From: Pelagibius litoralis
GTDB lineage: Bacteria; Pseudomonadota; Alphaproteobacteria; Kiloniellales; Kiloniellaceae
Direction: 5' to 3'
NCBI RefSeq assembly: GCF_011683915.1
Contig: NZ_JAAQPH010000031.1
Location: 1-48,874 of the forward strand
Length of the DNA: 48,874 nucleotides
Made by a program: the position numbers and the translations under genes. Within the stretch, counting starts at the first letter, position 1; every line of letters starts with the position of its first letter. Below are positions 1 through 8,182 of this stretch, piece by piece. The notes beneath the pieces are model-generated. The model worked only from the letters and a program-made list of their open reading frames with translations, was not told the origin of the DNA and searched no databases.

Positions 1-49
1 AAAAAAATCCAACACACTCCCTCCTCAAACAAAACAAAACCACCCATAA

Positions 50-126
<77 letters not shown>

Positions 127-137
127 AAACCCCGAAA

Positions 138-179
138 AAAGCCTTGCTACCTCAAGAGGTTGCAGGGCTTTAATTTTTT
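138..179 (+). terminator. Rho-independent terminator of tRNA-fMet
   Basis: The hairpin arms AAAGCCTTGC (138-147) and GCAGGGCTTT (162-171) pair with one G-T wobble. An inner ACCTC/GAGGT stem follows, and a TTTTTT tract lies at 174-179. It begins 12 bases after the tRNA, as expected for its own terminator. Confidence 0.85.
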
Positions 180-212
180 CTGTGTTTGTGCCTCAACAAA
201 ATCAATGGCTTA

Positions 213-241
213 GGTTCGTAGGTTCAAATCACCCGCAACCA
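213..241 (+). repeat. Decayed partial copy of the tRNA-fMet 3' end
   Basis: The run tcgtaggttcaaatc, identical to the tRNA T-arm, is followed by acccgcaacca. Compared with the tRNA, about five bases are missing between the T-loop and the acceptor strand. It lies about 90 bases after the real tRNA end, so it looks like a worn attachment-site scar from an earlier insertion or excision. Confidence 0.65.
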
Positions 242-576
242 ATTGCTCTTTGGCGCGCCTCCGCCCTTGTGTGACGAGATCCCTGGCGGCCAGTTTCCCC
301 AATAGCCGGGCCAGCCTCACCAAAGACTCATTCGCTTCACCTGACAATTTCAGCGTGTCGGAGGGATGTTTCGTGGACTGGTCGATAACCTCGGCAGCTA
401 CAAAGGTATTTTTCGTTCGCATTTCGTTCTTTTTCTATGGGTTTGGCAGAAATTCAGCTTATAATTGCGACAGTCGATTCTGCGTTGAGTTGGATTAAGC
501 GGACTCTCGCGGCTGCAGGACGATGCCTCACTATTGGTCTTCTGGTAAAGGCGACACACAAGAGATTTAGACAAGC
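242..576. other. Intergenic stretch, no gene recognised
   Basis: Short open frames exist on both strands (250-498 plus, 422-210 minus), but neither has a convincing ribosome site or a recognisable product. This stretch presumably holds the promoter of the gene at 577. Confidence 0.4.
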
Positions 577-1455
577 ATGGTCAGACGAGTAACGCGCTCA
601 CAGTTGAACAGCATGGTACGCCAGGCGGAGCAAAAGCACCGTCAGGCGGTCAACAAGTATAATCGTGAGGCCAGAGCACATAATCAGAAAGTCAGGCAGT
701 CGATTGACAAGTACAATCGGGACGTTCGTGCCTACAATTCGCGTGTCCGGGCGGACCGGCAACGGCTCAAGAATGAAATTGCAAGGCTCGGTCGCCAGCA
801 GGTAACAACGCGTTACGTCACATTCCGAACATCAGTCACCGCCGTTCAGACCGCGTATGACCGGTTGGAGCATATGGCAGATGCTGGTGGTCTTGATGAG
901 CGCTATAACGAAGTCCTCGATCTGTCTGAGCGGGAGGCCGCGAACAACGCAGGACTGATGAATGCCCTGCTCGGTGATGCAGATTCAGCCGGAGGCTTGC
1001 CACCGGATTCACCTGAAAGTGCGCTGACGCCGGTTTTGCGATCCATCTCCACTGAGCTTGGCGACCGCTGGCGAGGGGCATTGTTCTCACTGAGTCCGCA
1101 CAACCCTGATGCCGCACGGCATTTCTGTACGAGTGTCCGCGAGATCATCACAAGCATCCTTGAAGTCAAGGCACCAGATGGTGCCGTCTTTGAGACGATG
1201 CCCGATTGCGACCGCACGCAGCAAGGAAAGCCGACGCGCCGCGCCAAGATTAGGTACTTCCTTCATCTAAAAGGCATGAAGCGAGATGAGCTTGAAGCGT
1301 TCGTCGAAAGCGACATGAACAATGTCGTAGAGCTATTTCGGACCTTCAACGAAGGTACCCACGGTTCCGCTGGGAATTTTGACCTCACGCAGCTTCAGGC
1401 CATTCGTAAGCGGGTGGAGGATGGCATTATGTTTCTTTCGCGGCTGGTGCCCTAA
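577..1455 (+). CDS. Coiled-coil protein resembling predicted pPIWI-associated nucleases
   Basis: A 292-residue protein. Residues about 1-75 are strongly charged and repetitive (KYNREARAHNQK, then KYNRDVRAYNSR), which predicts a long coiled coil. The C-terminal 150 residues are globular and carry FRTFNEGTHGSAGNF near residue 260. From memory this layout matches proteins labelled predicted pPIWI-associating nuclease, a family inferred by others from gene neighbourhoods rather than biochemistry. No PIWI gene is visible here. It stands alone between the tRNA attachment site and the Gabija genes, which fits a defence-island passenger. The ATG at 577 is the first in frame and has only a weak ribosome site. 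Nuclease activity is not shown by the sequence, and no catalytic motif could be fixed with confidence. Confidence 0.55.
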   Translation: MVRRVTRSQLNSMVRQAEQKHRQAVNKYNREARAHNQKVRQSIDKYNRDVRAYNSRVRADRQRLKNEIARLGRQQVTTRYVTFRTSVTAVQTAYDRLEHMADAGGLDERYNEVLDLSEREAANNAGLMNALLGDADSAGGLPPDSPESALTPVLRSISTELGDRWRGALFSLSPHNPDAARHFCTSVREIITSILEVKAPDGAVFETMPDCDRTQQGKPTRRAKIRYFLHLKGMKRDELEAFVESDMNNVVELFRTFNEGTHGSAGNFDLTQLQAIRKRVEDGIMFLSRLVP

Positions 1456-1607
1456 TGTAGGTCACTGCAATGCATCCAGTCCGCACAGTGCGAAGCATCA
1501 TAGCTGGGCAATAAAAAATAATAAATTAGCCATCTGCGTGCGCCCTTTTGCTGGGTTCAACTGTTCAGGCCATGTTGATATCTTGGTTGGAGGTTCCAAA
1601 CCAAAGG

Positions 1608-1642
1608 ATTGCCCGCCAACATGTTGAGTGTTGGCGGGCAAT
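1608..1642. repeat. Perfect 14-bp inverted repeat (hairpin)
   Basis: ATTGCCCGCCAACA (1608-1621) and TGTTGGCGGGCAAT (1629-1642) are exact reverse complements around a 7-base loop. No T-tract follows, so it is not a textbook terminator on the plus strand. It may still end transcription from the gene at 577 or be a scar of a mobile element. Confidence 0.8.
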
Positions 1643-1768
1643 TAACGCTAGATCAAACGATTACTTGCTACAGATTTTGAGTACTTATACCCTAACGGCG
1701 ATGCAACCCCTTTTCTGCATCCTCGCCGTGACCTGAGTGGCGTCGTGATCGCGGTTGAGCTTTCGGCG

Positions 1769-1921
1769 CCTAGCGTTCCCCAGTGTTGGGTGGAGGGCAA
1801 CGGCATGGGCTAAGCGAGTTTCCTTAACTGACACGCCGGGGTCATATCCCGGCTGCCACGCCTGAGGGTGTACCGATGCAACCGCATAGGGAACCTAACG
1901 CTCCCCAGTGGTGGGAAGTGG
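1769..1921 (+). repeat. Two imperfect copies of a 25-28-base repeat around the small-peptide gene
   Basis: Copy A (1769-1793) begins cctagcgttccccagtgttg. Copy B (1894-1921) begins cctaacgctccccagtggtg. They share most positions. Copy B lies inside the 33-codon peptide gene and copy A about 107 bases before its start. A ten-base string cgatgcaacc also occurs upstream (about 1699) and at the peptide start (about 1874), so the region may be a partly decayed tandem duplication of one small-gene unit. Confidence 0.6.
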
Positions 1922-1977
1922 TGAAAGTTGTGCTGGAGGTAATCCGGCTCATTATAGCTATCGTCCTTAACCTCTAG
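1876..1977 (+). CDS. Candidate 33-residue hydrophobic peptide (type I toxin-like)
   Basis: ATG at 1876 to TAG at 1975-1977, preceded by gagggtg at a spacing suited to a ribosome site. The N-terminal half is polar and contains APQWWEVV. The C-terminal half, VVLEVIRLIIAIVLNL, forms a single hydrophobic helix with one Glu and one Arg. The LEVIRLI core resembles the membrane-active type I toxins DinQ (LELIRFLLQLLN) and ZorO of enterobacteria, compared from memory. A strong terminator begins ten bases after the stop, so this is a self-contained small transcription unit. Nothing proves expression. An upstream imperfect repeat of part of the coding sequence could supply an antisense regulator, as in the zor/orz and dinQ/agr loci. 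Confidence 0.5.
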   Translation: MQPHREPNAPQWWEVVKVVLEVIRLIIAIVLNL

Positions 1978-1986
1978 GGGCGTCCA

Positions 1987-2017
1987 GGGCGCGGGCTTCG
2001 GTCCGCGCCCGTTTTTT
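1987..2017 (+). terminator. Strong rho-independent terminator
   Basis: GGGCGCGG (1987-1994) pairs with CCGCGCCC (2003-2010) across a cttcgg-containing loop and is followed by TTTTTT at 2012-2017. It ends the small-peptide transcript before the AT-rich leader of the Gabija operon. Confidence 0.9.
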
Positions 2018-2199
2018 AAAAGACTAAGTAACGACAAATTTATTATTGTATTCAATTTGAAAACTGTCAATATAAATTTGTTAAAATAGAATATTCATCT
2101 GTGTTAATTCTTAATGCCAATCATATCTCACATAAATAGAGAATTGATGTATTGTAGTCGCAAATAGAGAAATTTTGAAAAGGGCGATCATAGTTTAAA
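2018..2199 (+). promoter_or_regulatory. AT-rich leader with candidate promoter of gajAB
   Basis: A markedly AT-rich stretch between the terminator and gajA. A possible sigma70-type promoter is CTGTCA (2064-2069), a 17-base spacer and TAGAAT (2087-2092). An alternative is TTGAAA (2057-2062) with TAAAAT (2082-2087), whose 19-base spacer is longer than ideal. The ribosome site of gajA is poor, and the nearest purine run, aaaaggg, is distant. Confidence 0.35.
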
Positions 2200-4509
2200 A
2201 TGAAAATCAAATACGCCGAAATTCAAAATTTCCGAAAACTTCAGTCGGTGCGTCTCGATCTGGCGTCCGAGACAACGGTATTTGTCGGCGCGAACAATAG
2301 CGGTAAGACATCGGCAATCTTAGCTTTGCGGCGATTTCTGGTTGATCCGAGACGATTTGACGTAAAGGATTTTACGCTTTCTCATTGGAAAGAAATAAAC
2401 AAGGTCGGGAAAAAATGGATTGAAGCGGTTGGACAAGAGGATCCCATTGACGGAGACGAGACCTTTTGGATCAAAGTCTGCCCATCGCTTGATGTTTGGT
2501 TGGATGTCGAGGTCAACGAAGTTCACCACGTCAGGCATCTGATACCTACACTTGATTGGGCGGGCGGACTACTTGGTGTTCGACTCGTATTTTGTCCGAA
2601 GTCAGTAAAGGACTTACGGAATGAGTTCGCCGTAGCGGGACGCAATGCCCGTAAACTGGTAACGGATGCCGGGGATGATGGAGCGGACCTTAAGATTTGG
2701 CCAACTACGCTATCGGAGTTCATTGAGCGCCGTTTGCTCAGTCAATTCGAAAGGCGTTCATATTTGCTTGATCCTGCTAATCTTCAAGACCCAGAAAAAG
2801 GCCTGGCAAGGCCACAAGAACTACTTGCAGAAAGCGAGCCTTTGGATGTCGCGCCATTCGAAGGCTTGATCCGAATAGACGATATTCCAGCCCACAGAGG
2901 GTTCTCGGACGTTGGCGATACGACGCGAACTTCCGGCGAGCACAATCCGAATGATGTGTCGGGACGGACAAATGCGTATCGGTTATCCGAGCAATTGCGT
3001 TCGTACTATTCGCGGCACCTTGATCCTACAGATGGTATTCCCGAGAGCAGCGACCTTGATGCTCTTAAAGCAATCAAAGTAGCGCAAGACCAATTTGACG
3101 AGAAGTTACGTGAAGGGTTTTCTGCCGCATTGAACGAGTTAGAGGACCTTGGATATCCGGGGGTCACAGATCCGAAGGTAACAATCTCGTCTCGAATTCG
3201 TCCGGCAGAGAGTCTGAACCACGCATCTGCCGTTCAGTATGATGTTGCGAACTCGGACGACGACAAAGATTCCGGTCTCATTCGATTACCTGAGCAATAT
3301 ATCGGGCTTGGATATCAAAATCTGATCTCGATGGTATTCCGCTTGATGAGTTTTCGTGATGCGTGGATGCAGGTGGGAAAAGCTGCGAGGACCCTCGAAA
3401 GTGGATCGCTGACTGACATTGCTCCAGAACCCATTCATCTTGTGATGGTGGAGGAACCGGAAGCGCATCTCCATGCTCAGGTCCAGCAGGTCTTTATCCG
3501 AAAGGCACACCACGTTCTGCGTAAACATGAGAACCTCGGCAAAAGCCCAATGTTCTCTACGCAGCTCGTTGTTAGTACACATTCGAGCCATATCGCACAT
3601 GAGAGTGATTTTGCATCTTTGCGCTATTTTCGCCGATTGCCTGCCGGAGAAGCGGCTCGCATCCCAATCTCTTCCGTCGTGAACTTGTCCGAAGTTTTTG
3701 GGCCGGATCGCCAGACGGCGCGGTTCGTGGCACGATACCTAAAGACGACCCATTGCGATTTGTTTTTTGCGGATGCTGCAATCCTTGTCGAGGGACCGGC
3801 GGAACGCATGTTGATCCCGCATTTTATTCGAAACTCATACCAAGACCTACACAAGCGTTATGTGACTTTGCTTGAGATTGGCGGCAGCCATGCTCATCGG
3901 CTACGTTCGCTTATCGAGAAGCTCCACCTGCCGACATTGATTGTCACCGATCTTGATCCAGCGGAGAATAAGAAGGGGCAACCAATAACCATACCAGCAA
4001 GAGGTAAGGGGCATATTACTCGAAATGCCGTGCTGCGTTACTGGCTGCCGCATATAAAGGATTTAGACAAACTGCTTGACCTCCCGTTCGAGAATAAAGT
4101 TGACCAGCTAGATAGTCTGTTTTCTGTGCGCGTCGCATATCAGGCTCCCGTCATGATTACGTTGAATGACAATGAGGCGGAGGCGATTGCAACGACGTTT
4201 GAAGACGCTTTGGTCATCGAAAATCTGGACGTTTTCAAGACTTTGAAAGGCAAGGGATTGGTCAAAAAGTTCCGAGATGCAATTACATCTTCGGACAACG
4301 TACAAACACTCTCAAAAGAACTGCGAAAGGCTCTGGCAGATGGCCAGAAAGCTGCATTCGCGCTTGATATCCTATTTATGGACCAAGCAACTGAAGTTAG
4401 GGCCCCGACCTATATTGCAGAAGGCTTGAGTTGGCTTCAGACGCATTTGGAAACCACAAAGGTGGAAAGGTTGTCGACGGAACATCTGGAAGCTGACCAT
4501 GACGGATAG
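2200..4509 (+). CDS. gajA: GajA: OLD-family ATPase-nuclease of the Gabija defence system
   Basis: A 769-residue OLD-family protein with an ABC-type ATPase domain followed by a Toprim nuclease domain. Visible motifs are Walker A GANNSGKTS (residues 30-38), Walker B VMVEEPEAH (about 414-422) and the histidine switch STHSSH (459-464). Toprim glutamate E531 lies in ILVEGPAE, and the Toprim aspartates D584 and D586 lie in IVTDLDP. The next gene is a UvrD-like helicase, the arrangement of Gabija (class 2 OLD). In Gabija the complex cleaves phage DNA when nucleotides are depleted. Family members I recall are near 580 residues. The extra length lies in the middle of the ATPase domain (about 190-350) and at the C-terminus. 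It overlaps gajB by 11 bases, so the two are translationally coupled. Confidence 0.93.
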   Translation: MKIKYAEIQNFRKLQSVRLDLASETTVFVGANNSGKTSAILALRRFLVDPRRFDVKDFTLSHWKEINKVGKKWIEAVGQEDPIDGDETFWIKVCPSLDVWLDVEVNEVHHVRHLIPTLDWAGGLLGVRLVFCPKSVKDLRNEFAVAGRNARKLVTDAGDDGADLKIWPTTLSEFIERRLLSQFERRSYLLDPANLQDPEKGLARPQELLAESEPLDVAPFEGLIRIDDIPAHRGFSDVGDTTRTSGEHNPNDVSGRTNAYRLSEQLRSYYSRHLDPTDGIPESSDLDALKAIKVAQDQFDEKLREGFSAALNELEDLGYPGVTDPKVTISSRIRPAESLNHASAVQYDVANSDDDKDSGLIRLPEQYIGLGYQNLISMVFRLMSFRDAWMQVGKAARTLESGSLTDIAPEPIHLVMVEEPEAHLHAQVQQVFIRKAHHVLRKHENLGKSPMFSTQLVVSTHSSHIAHESDFASLRYFRRLPAGEAARIPISSVVNLSEVFGPDRQTARFVARYLKTTHCDLFFADAAILVEGPAERMLIPHFIRNSYQDLHKRYVTLLEIGGSHAHRLRSLIEKLHLPTLIVTDLDPAENKKGQPITIPARGKGHITRNAVLRYWLPHIKDLDKLLDLPFENKVDQLDSLFSVRVAYQAPVMITLNDNEAEAIATTFEDALVIENLDVFKTLKGKGLVKKFRDAITSSDNVQTLSKELRKALADGQKAAFALDILFMDQATEVRAPTYIAEGLSWLQTHLETTKVERLSTEHLEADHDG

Positions 4510-6412
4510 TGGTGCGATAGATGACGACAGTGTAGATGCCGGTGCCGACGCGGAAATCGTTGAGTGCCTGAAACTCGATGCACCGAGGAGTTTCTTTCTG
4601 TTTGCCGGTGCAGGGTCCGGGAAAACGCGCTCACTCACAGAAGCGCTGAAAAAGGTGCTCCCGGAAGTGCGCAGGCATTTGAGGCTGCATAGGCAGCAGA
4701 TTGCTGTCATTACCTATACGAACGCTGCATGTGATGAGGTTCGGCATCGGACTGAATTTGACCCTTTGGTCAAGGTCTCAACAATCCATAGCTTTGTCTG
4801 GTCACAGATTGATGGATACACAGCTGATATCAAGGCGTGGCTGGAGCAAGAACTAAATAACAACATAGCCGAACTGGAAGAGAAGGAACGCAAAGGGCGT
4901 GGAGGCAAAGCATCTCTAAAACGTCAGCGGGATATACGCGCCAAATCCGAGCGATTGGCTGATCTGCCGAGCATCAAGAAATTCACCTACAATCCCGACG
5001 GCGACAACTTTGGCAGAGACTCTTTAAATCATGCCGAAGTGATTTCCATAGGTGCAAATTTCCTAACAACTAAGCCATTGATGCAGCGCATTCTGGTCAA
5101 TGCATTTCCAATAATATTAGTTGATGAAAGCCAAGATACGCATCGTCCATTCATGGAGGCTTTGTTCGACGTTCAGTGCAAGCAGAAGGATAAATTCTCG
5201 CTTGGTCTGATCGGCGACACCATGCAACGCATCTATGGTCATGGATTAGCAAGCTTGGGACAGAATGTCCCGCCGGACTGGTCGACACCGGCAAAGGCAA
5301 TGAACCACCGCTCTCCCAAACGGGTCATAGAACTCATCAATCGTATTAGAGAGCCGGTCGATGGCAGGCAGCAGCAGGCAAGGTCGGATGCTCAGGAGGG
5401 AACGGTTCGCCTCTTTATTGCCGTGAGTGGAGAGTCATCAACGGAACAAACCGAGCAAAAACTTAAGGCGCGCATGGCGGAAGTCACTGGTGATGATGAA
5501 TGGTCGAATCCCGAAGGTGATCTGAAAGTTCTGGCTCTTGAGCATCATATGACTGCTCGTCGCTTGGGTTTCTCGGAATTGTTTGAGTCTTTGGCTGTCG
5601 CAGACCGCCTGAGAACGGGTTTGCTCGATGGGACTCTTCCAGGTTTGAGGTTGTTTTCTGAACGCGTGCAGCCGGTTATCGCAAGTCGGCAATCTGGTGA
5701 TGAGTTCGCTGTCGCTGTGATCCTTCGAAAATGGTCAGATTTGCTCGGCAAGAAGACGTTGTTTGCGGCTGGTGATGATCAGACCAGAACCCTTTTAGAA
5801 GCTTCTGCTGCTGTCGACCGTCTGGTCGAGTTGTTCGGGAACGGTGCTGAACCAAGTTTTTTGGACGTGTTACATGTTGTCGCGGAGACGAACTTGTTTC
5901 CTATCCCAGAAGCACTGCAGCCATTTTCTGATCGGTCAGAAGCAGCACTATTTTATGAGGTTTCGGCGGCTCTGGCCGATGTTGAAGACGATGACCGCGA
6001 AGAGCTTTCCGAGACGACACGCGCTTGGGGGGCATTTCTACTAACTCCATATTCGCAGATTGCCGCGTATCGAGACTATGTGAATGGTCTAGCAGCTTAT
6101 GATACGCACCAAGGTGTAAAGGGAAGAGAATTTGACCGTGTATTTGTGATTGTGGATGACGCTGAAGCGAGAGGTTTTTTGTTCCCGTACGAGAAGCTCT
6201 TTGGCGCTAAAGACAAATCAGCAACAGACCTTAAGAACGAACAGGAAAACAAGGAAACGGGGATAGATCGCGCGCGCCGGCTTTTGTATGTGACATGCAG
6301 CCGGGCAATGCAAAGCCTTGCGCTGATTATTTATTCAGAAGATCCAAGAAAAGTGCGTGAGTACGTTTTGCGTGAGAGTTGGTTTGAAGAGCACGAGGTC
6401 GAGCTTCTCTGA
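4499..6412 (+). CDS. gajB: GajB: UvrD/PcrA-like superfamily 1 helicase of Gabija
   Basis: A 637-residue SF1 helicase-like protein with all main motifs visible. These are Walker A AGAGSGKT (36-43), motif Ia ITYTNAACDEVRHR, TIHSF, motif II VDESQD (208-213), motif III GDTMQRIYG (from 239), NHRSPKRVIELIN, motif V THQGVKGREF (536-545) and motif VI LLYVTCSRA with R602. It partners GajA, and the 11-base overlap with gajA supports a fixed stoichiometry. In characterised Gabija, GajB is thought to sense or respond to DNA ends and assist GajA. It is longer than the roughly 500-residue GajB I recall, in line with the longer GajA here. The acidic N-terminus (DDDSVDAGADAE) is unusual. Confidence 0.92.
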   Translation: MTDSGAIDDDSVDAGADAEIVECLKLDAPRSFFLFAGAGSGKTRSLTEALKKVLPEVRRHLRLHRQQIAVITYTNAACDEVRHRTEFDPLVKVSTIHSFVWSQIDGYTADIKAWLEQELNNNIAELEEKERKGRGGKASLKRQRDIRAKSERLADLPSIKKFTYNPDGDNFGRDSLNHAEVISIGANFLTTKPLMQRILVNAFPIILVDESQDTHRPFMEALFDVQCKQKDKFSLGLIGDTMQRIYGHGLASLGQNVPPDWSTPAKAMNHRSPKRVIELINRIREPVDGRQQQARSDAQEGTVRLFIAVSGESSTEQTEQKLKARMAEVTGDDEWSNPEGDLKVLALEHHMTARRLGFSELFESLAVADRLRTGLLDGTLPGLRLFSERVQPVIASRQSGDEFAVAVILRKWSDLLGKKTLFAAGDDQTRTLLEASAAVDRLVELFGNGAEPSFLDVLHVVAETNLFPIPEALQPFSDRSEAALFYEVSAALADVEDDDREELSETTRAWGAFLLTPYSQIAAYRDYVNGLAAYDTHQGVKGREFDRVFVIVDDAEARGFLFPYEKLFGAKDKSATDLKNEQENKETGIDRARRLLYVTCSRAMQSLALIIYSEDPRKVREYVLRESWFEEHEVELL

Positions 6413-6471
6413 GACGTGACATGGGGCGAGTCTAATTTCGCTCTAGGCTTTTGGATGTATGACGGTAGTGT

Positions 6472-8181
6472 TCATGTGACTGAACAGAAAAGTTCTCGTA
6501 AGTATCGTTGGTATCGCTCCCCCGCAACCACTGAAACCGACACTCCCGAAAATGGGGTGTCGGTTTGGTGCTTTTGGGCCCGGTTTTCTCCCATTTTTTC
6601 CCGGCTCTGCGCCGCCCAATCGAGGATGGTTCCGAGGTCGCCGTGCAGGGTCGCGTCGATCTGGCCGCGCTTTGGGCCCGGTGTGAGGGTGATCCTGCCG
6701 ACGATATCGCGAATAGCCTGGGTCGCCTCGTCGCGTTCCTGCGGGCTCTGGAGCGCCTCTGCGAGGCGTTCCACCTTGCCCCGGTAGATGCCGGCAAAGC
6801 CCGGGTGAATGTCCGGCACGTCGGCGATGGCGCTGTCGAGGCGCGCTCTCAACGCATCCTGTTCGGCCTCCAGTTTGTGCAGGCGTTCCATCAGCGCGCG
6901 GGTATAGCCGCCGTCCTCTATAACCGCGACGATCTCCTTGAGCTTGCGGTCGATCTCCGAGAGCGCCCGGCGGTCTGCGCCGGCCGTGGCGCGGCGCTCG
7001 CGTTTCAGGCGGTTGGTTTCCTCGACATAGGCCCGCATGGCCCGGGCCGCCACCTCCGGGGCCATCAGCCGGTCGCGCAAGCCCGCCAGGACGCGTTCCT
7101 CCAGGACCTTGCGGGCAATGGAGCGGCTGTTCTGGCAACTGGCGTTCATCACATGGGTGGAGCAGGCGTAGCGGCCCTGGCCGCGCATCACATAGCGTCC
7201 CCCGCAGCAGCCGCAGAAGATCAGGCCGGCGAGCAGGGCGCGGGGCCGGTGGGTCCGGTTCAGGCGTTCGGCATGACCGGCCTTGATGGCGGGGGCGTAG
7301 GTGATCGCCAGCTCGGCCTGGCGCTCCTTGACCGCCTGCCAGAGCGCGTCATCGATGATGCGCAGTTCCGGCACTTCCTTGACGATCCAACGCTCCGGCG
7401 GATTGAGCCGTGAGACGCGCTTGCCGGTCGCCGGGTCTTTCATGTAGCGCAGGCGGTTCCACACCAGCCGGCCGATGTAGAGTTCGTTGTTGATGATCCC
7501 GGTGCCGCGCCGGGCGTGGCCGCGCAGGGTGGTGTCTATCCAGAGCTTGCCGGCCGGGCCGGGGATGCTCTCGGCATTGAGGCGCCGCGCCAGGGTGCGC
7601 GGGCTGACGCCAGCGGCGAAATCCCGGAAGACGCGCCTGATGACCTTGGCCTGGGCCTTGTTGATTCTGCGTCCGCCCCGGATCGGATCGCCCGCGCTGT
7701 CGGCATCCTTCACCACGTCGTAGCCGTAGCAGAGCCCGCCGCCGGACTTGCCCTGCTCGACCCGGCCGCGCAGGCCCCGATGGGTCTTAGCGGCGAGGTC
7801 TTTCAGGAAGAGGGCGTTCATGGTGCCTTTGAGCCCCACGTGCAGTTCGCTGATCTCCCCCTCGGAGAGGGTGACGATCTCCACGCCGGCAAAGCGCAGA
7901 TGCTTGAAGAGGGTCGCCACGTCGGCCTGATCGCGGCTGACGCGGTCCAGGGCCTCGGCCAGCACCACATCGAAGCACCCCGCCTGCGCGTCCTGCAACA
8001 GCGCCTGCACGCCGGGCCGGAGGGTGACGCTCGCGCCGGAGATGGCCGCATCGTGGTAGGTCGCGGTGACCGTCCAGCCCTCGCGCTCCGCATGTTCGCG
8101 GCAGAGGCGGAACTGATCGGCAATCGATGCCGCCTTCTGATTGTCGGAGGAGTAGCGGGCATAGAGGACGGCGCGGGTCAT
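6472..8181 (-). CDS. Large serine recombinase (site-specific integrase)
   Basis: A 569-residue large serine recombinase. The N-terminal resolvase domain has YARYSSDNQ with the expected catalytic Ser11 and LDRVSRD, followed by a recombinase domain (about 160-270). A zinc-ribbon with paired cysteines comes next (FCGCCGGRY, then CSTHVMNASC), and then a coiled coil (about 370-450). It should cut and rejoin DNA at short att sites. The tRNA-derived core at 6519-6530 lies within its last codons, so roughly the final 14 residues and the stop come from DNA on the far side of the junction. That is expected if the gene abutted attP and gained a new tail on integration. A small protein gene is coupled upstream. 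Confidence 0.93.
   Translation of the reverse strand: MTRAVLYARYSSDNQKAASIADQFRLCREHAEREGWTVTATYHDAAISGASVTLRPGVQALLQDAQAGCFDVVLAEALDRVSRDQADVATLFKHLRFAGVEIVTLSEGEISELHVGLKGTMNALFLKDLAAKTHRGLRGRVEQGKSGGGLCYGYDVVKDADSAGDPIRGGRRINKAQAKVIRRVFRDFAAGVSPRTLARRLNAESIPGPAGKLWIDTTLRGHARRGTGIINNELYIGRLVWNRLRYMKDPATGKRVSRLNPPERWIVKEVPELRIIDDALWQAVKERQAELAITYAPAIKAGHAERLNRTHRPRALLAGLIFCGCCGGRYVMRGQGRYACSTHVMNASCQNSRSIARKVLEERVLAGLRDRLMAPEVAARAMRAYVEETNRLKRERRATAGADRRALSEIDRKLKEIVAVIEDGGYTRALMERLHKLEAEQDALRARLDSAIADVPDIHPGFAGIYRGKVERLAEALQSPQERDEATQAIRDIVGRITLTPGPKRGQIDATLHGDLGTILDWAAQSREKMGENRAQKHQTDTPFSGVSVSVVAGERYQRYLRELFCSVT
6519..6530 (+). other. att core copy: 3' end of tRNA-fMet (exact 12 bp)
   Basis: cccccgcaacca is identical to the last 12 bases of the tRNA gene (115-126). 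It divides the Gabija segment from the recombinase-bearing element and lies inside the 3' end of the serine recombinase reading frame. Short core identity of this kind is typical of serine-recombinase attachment sites. A hairpin follows at once. Confidence 0.75.
6534..6566. terminator. Hairpin next to the att core, terminator-like
   Basis: AAACCGACA (6534-6542) pairs exactly with TGTCGGTTT (6558-6566). CTCC/GGGG (one wobble) extends the stem to 13 pairs around CGAAAAT. A short T run (gcttttg) follows. It lies within the recombinase 3' coding region and mirrors the hairpins next to the other att copies. Confidence 0.6.
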
Positions 8182-8182
8182 C

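Noticed and set aside
250-498. Open frame of 82 codons after the tRNA
   Set aside because: No ribosome site, no domain, and the frame starts within the region next to the decayed tRNA copy.
1768-1812. Second, upstream small peptide containing PQCW
   Set aside because: It lacks a credible start and a hydrophobic tail and stops early. It is kept only as a repeat that may regulate the 33-codon gene.
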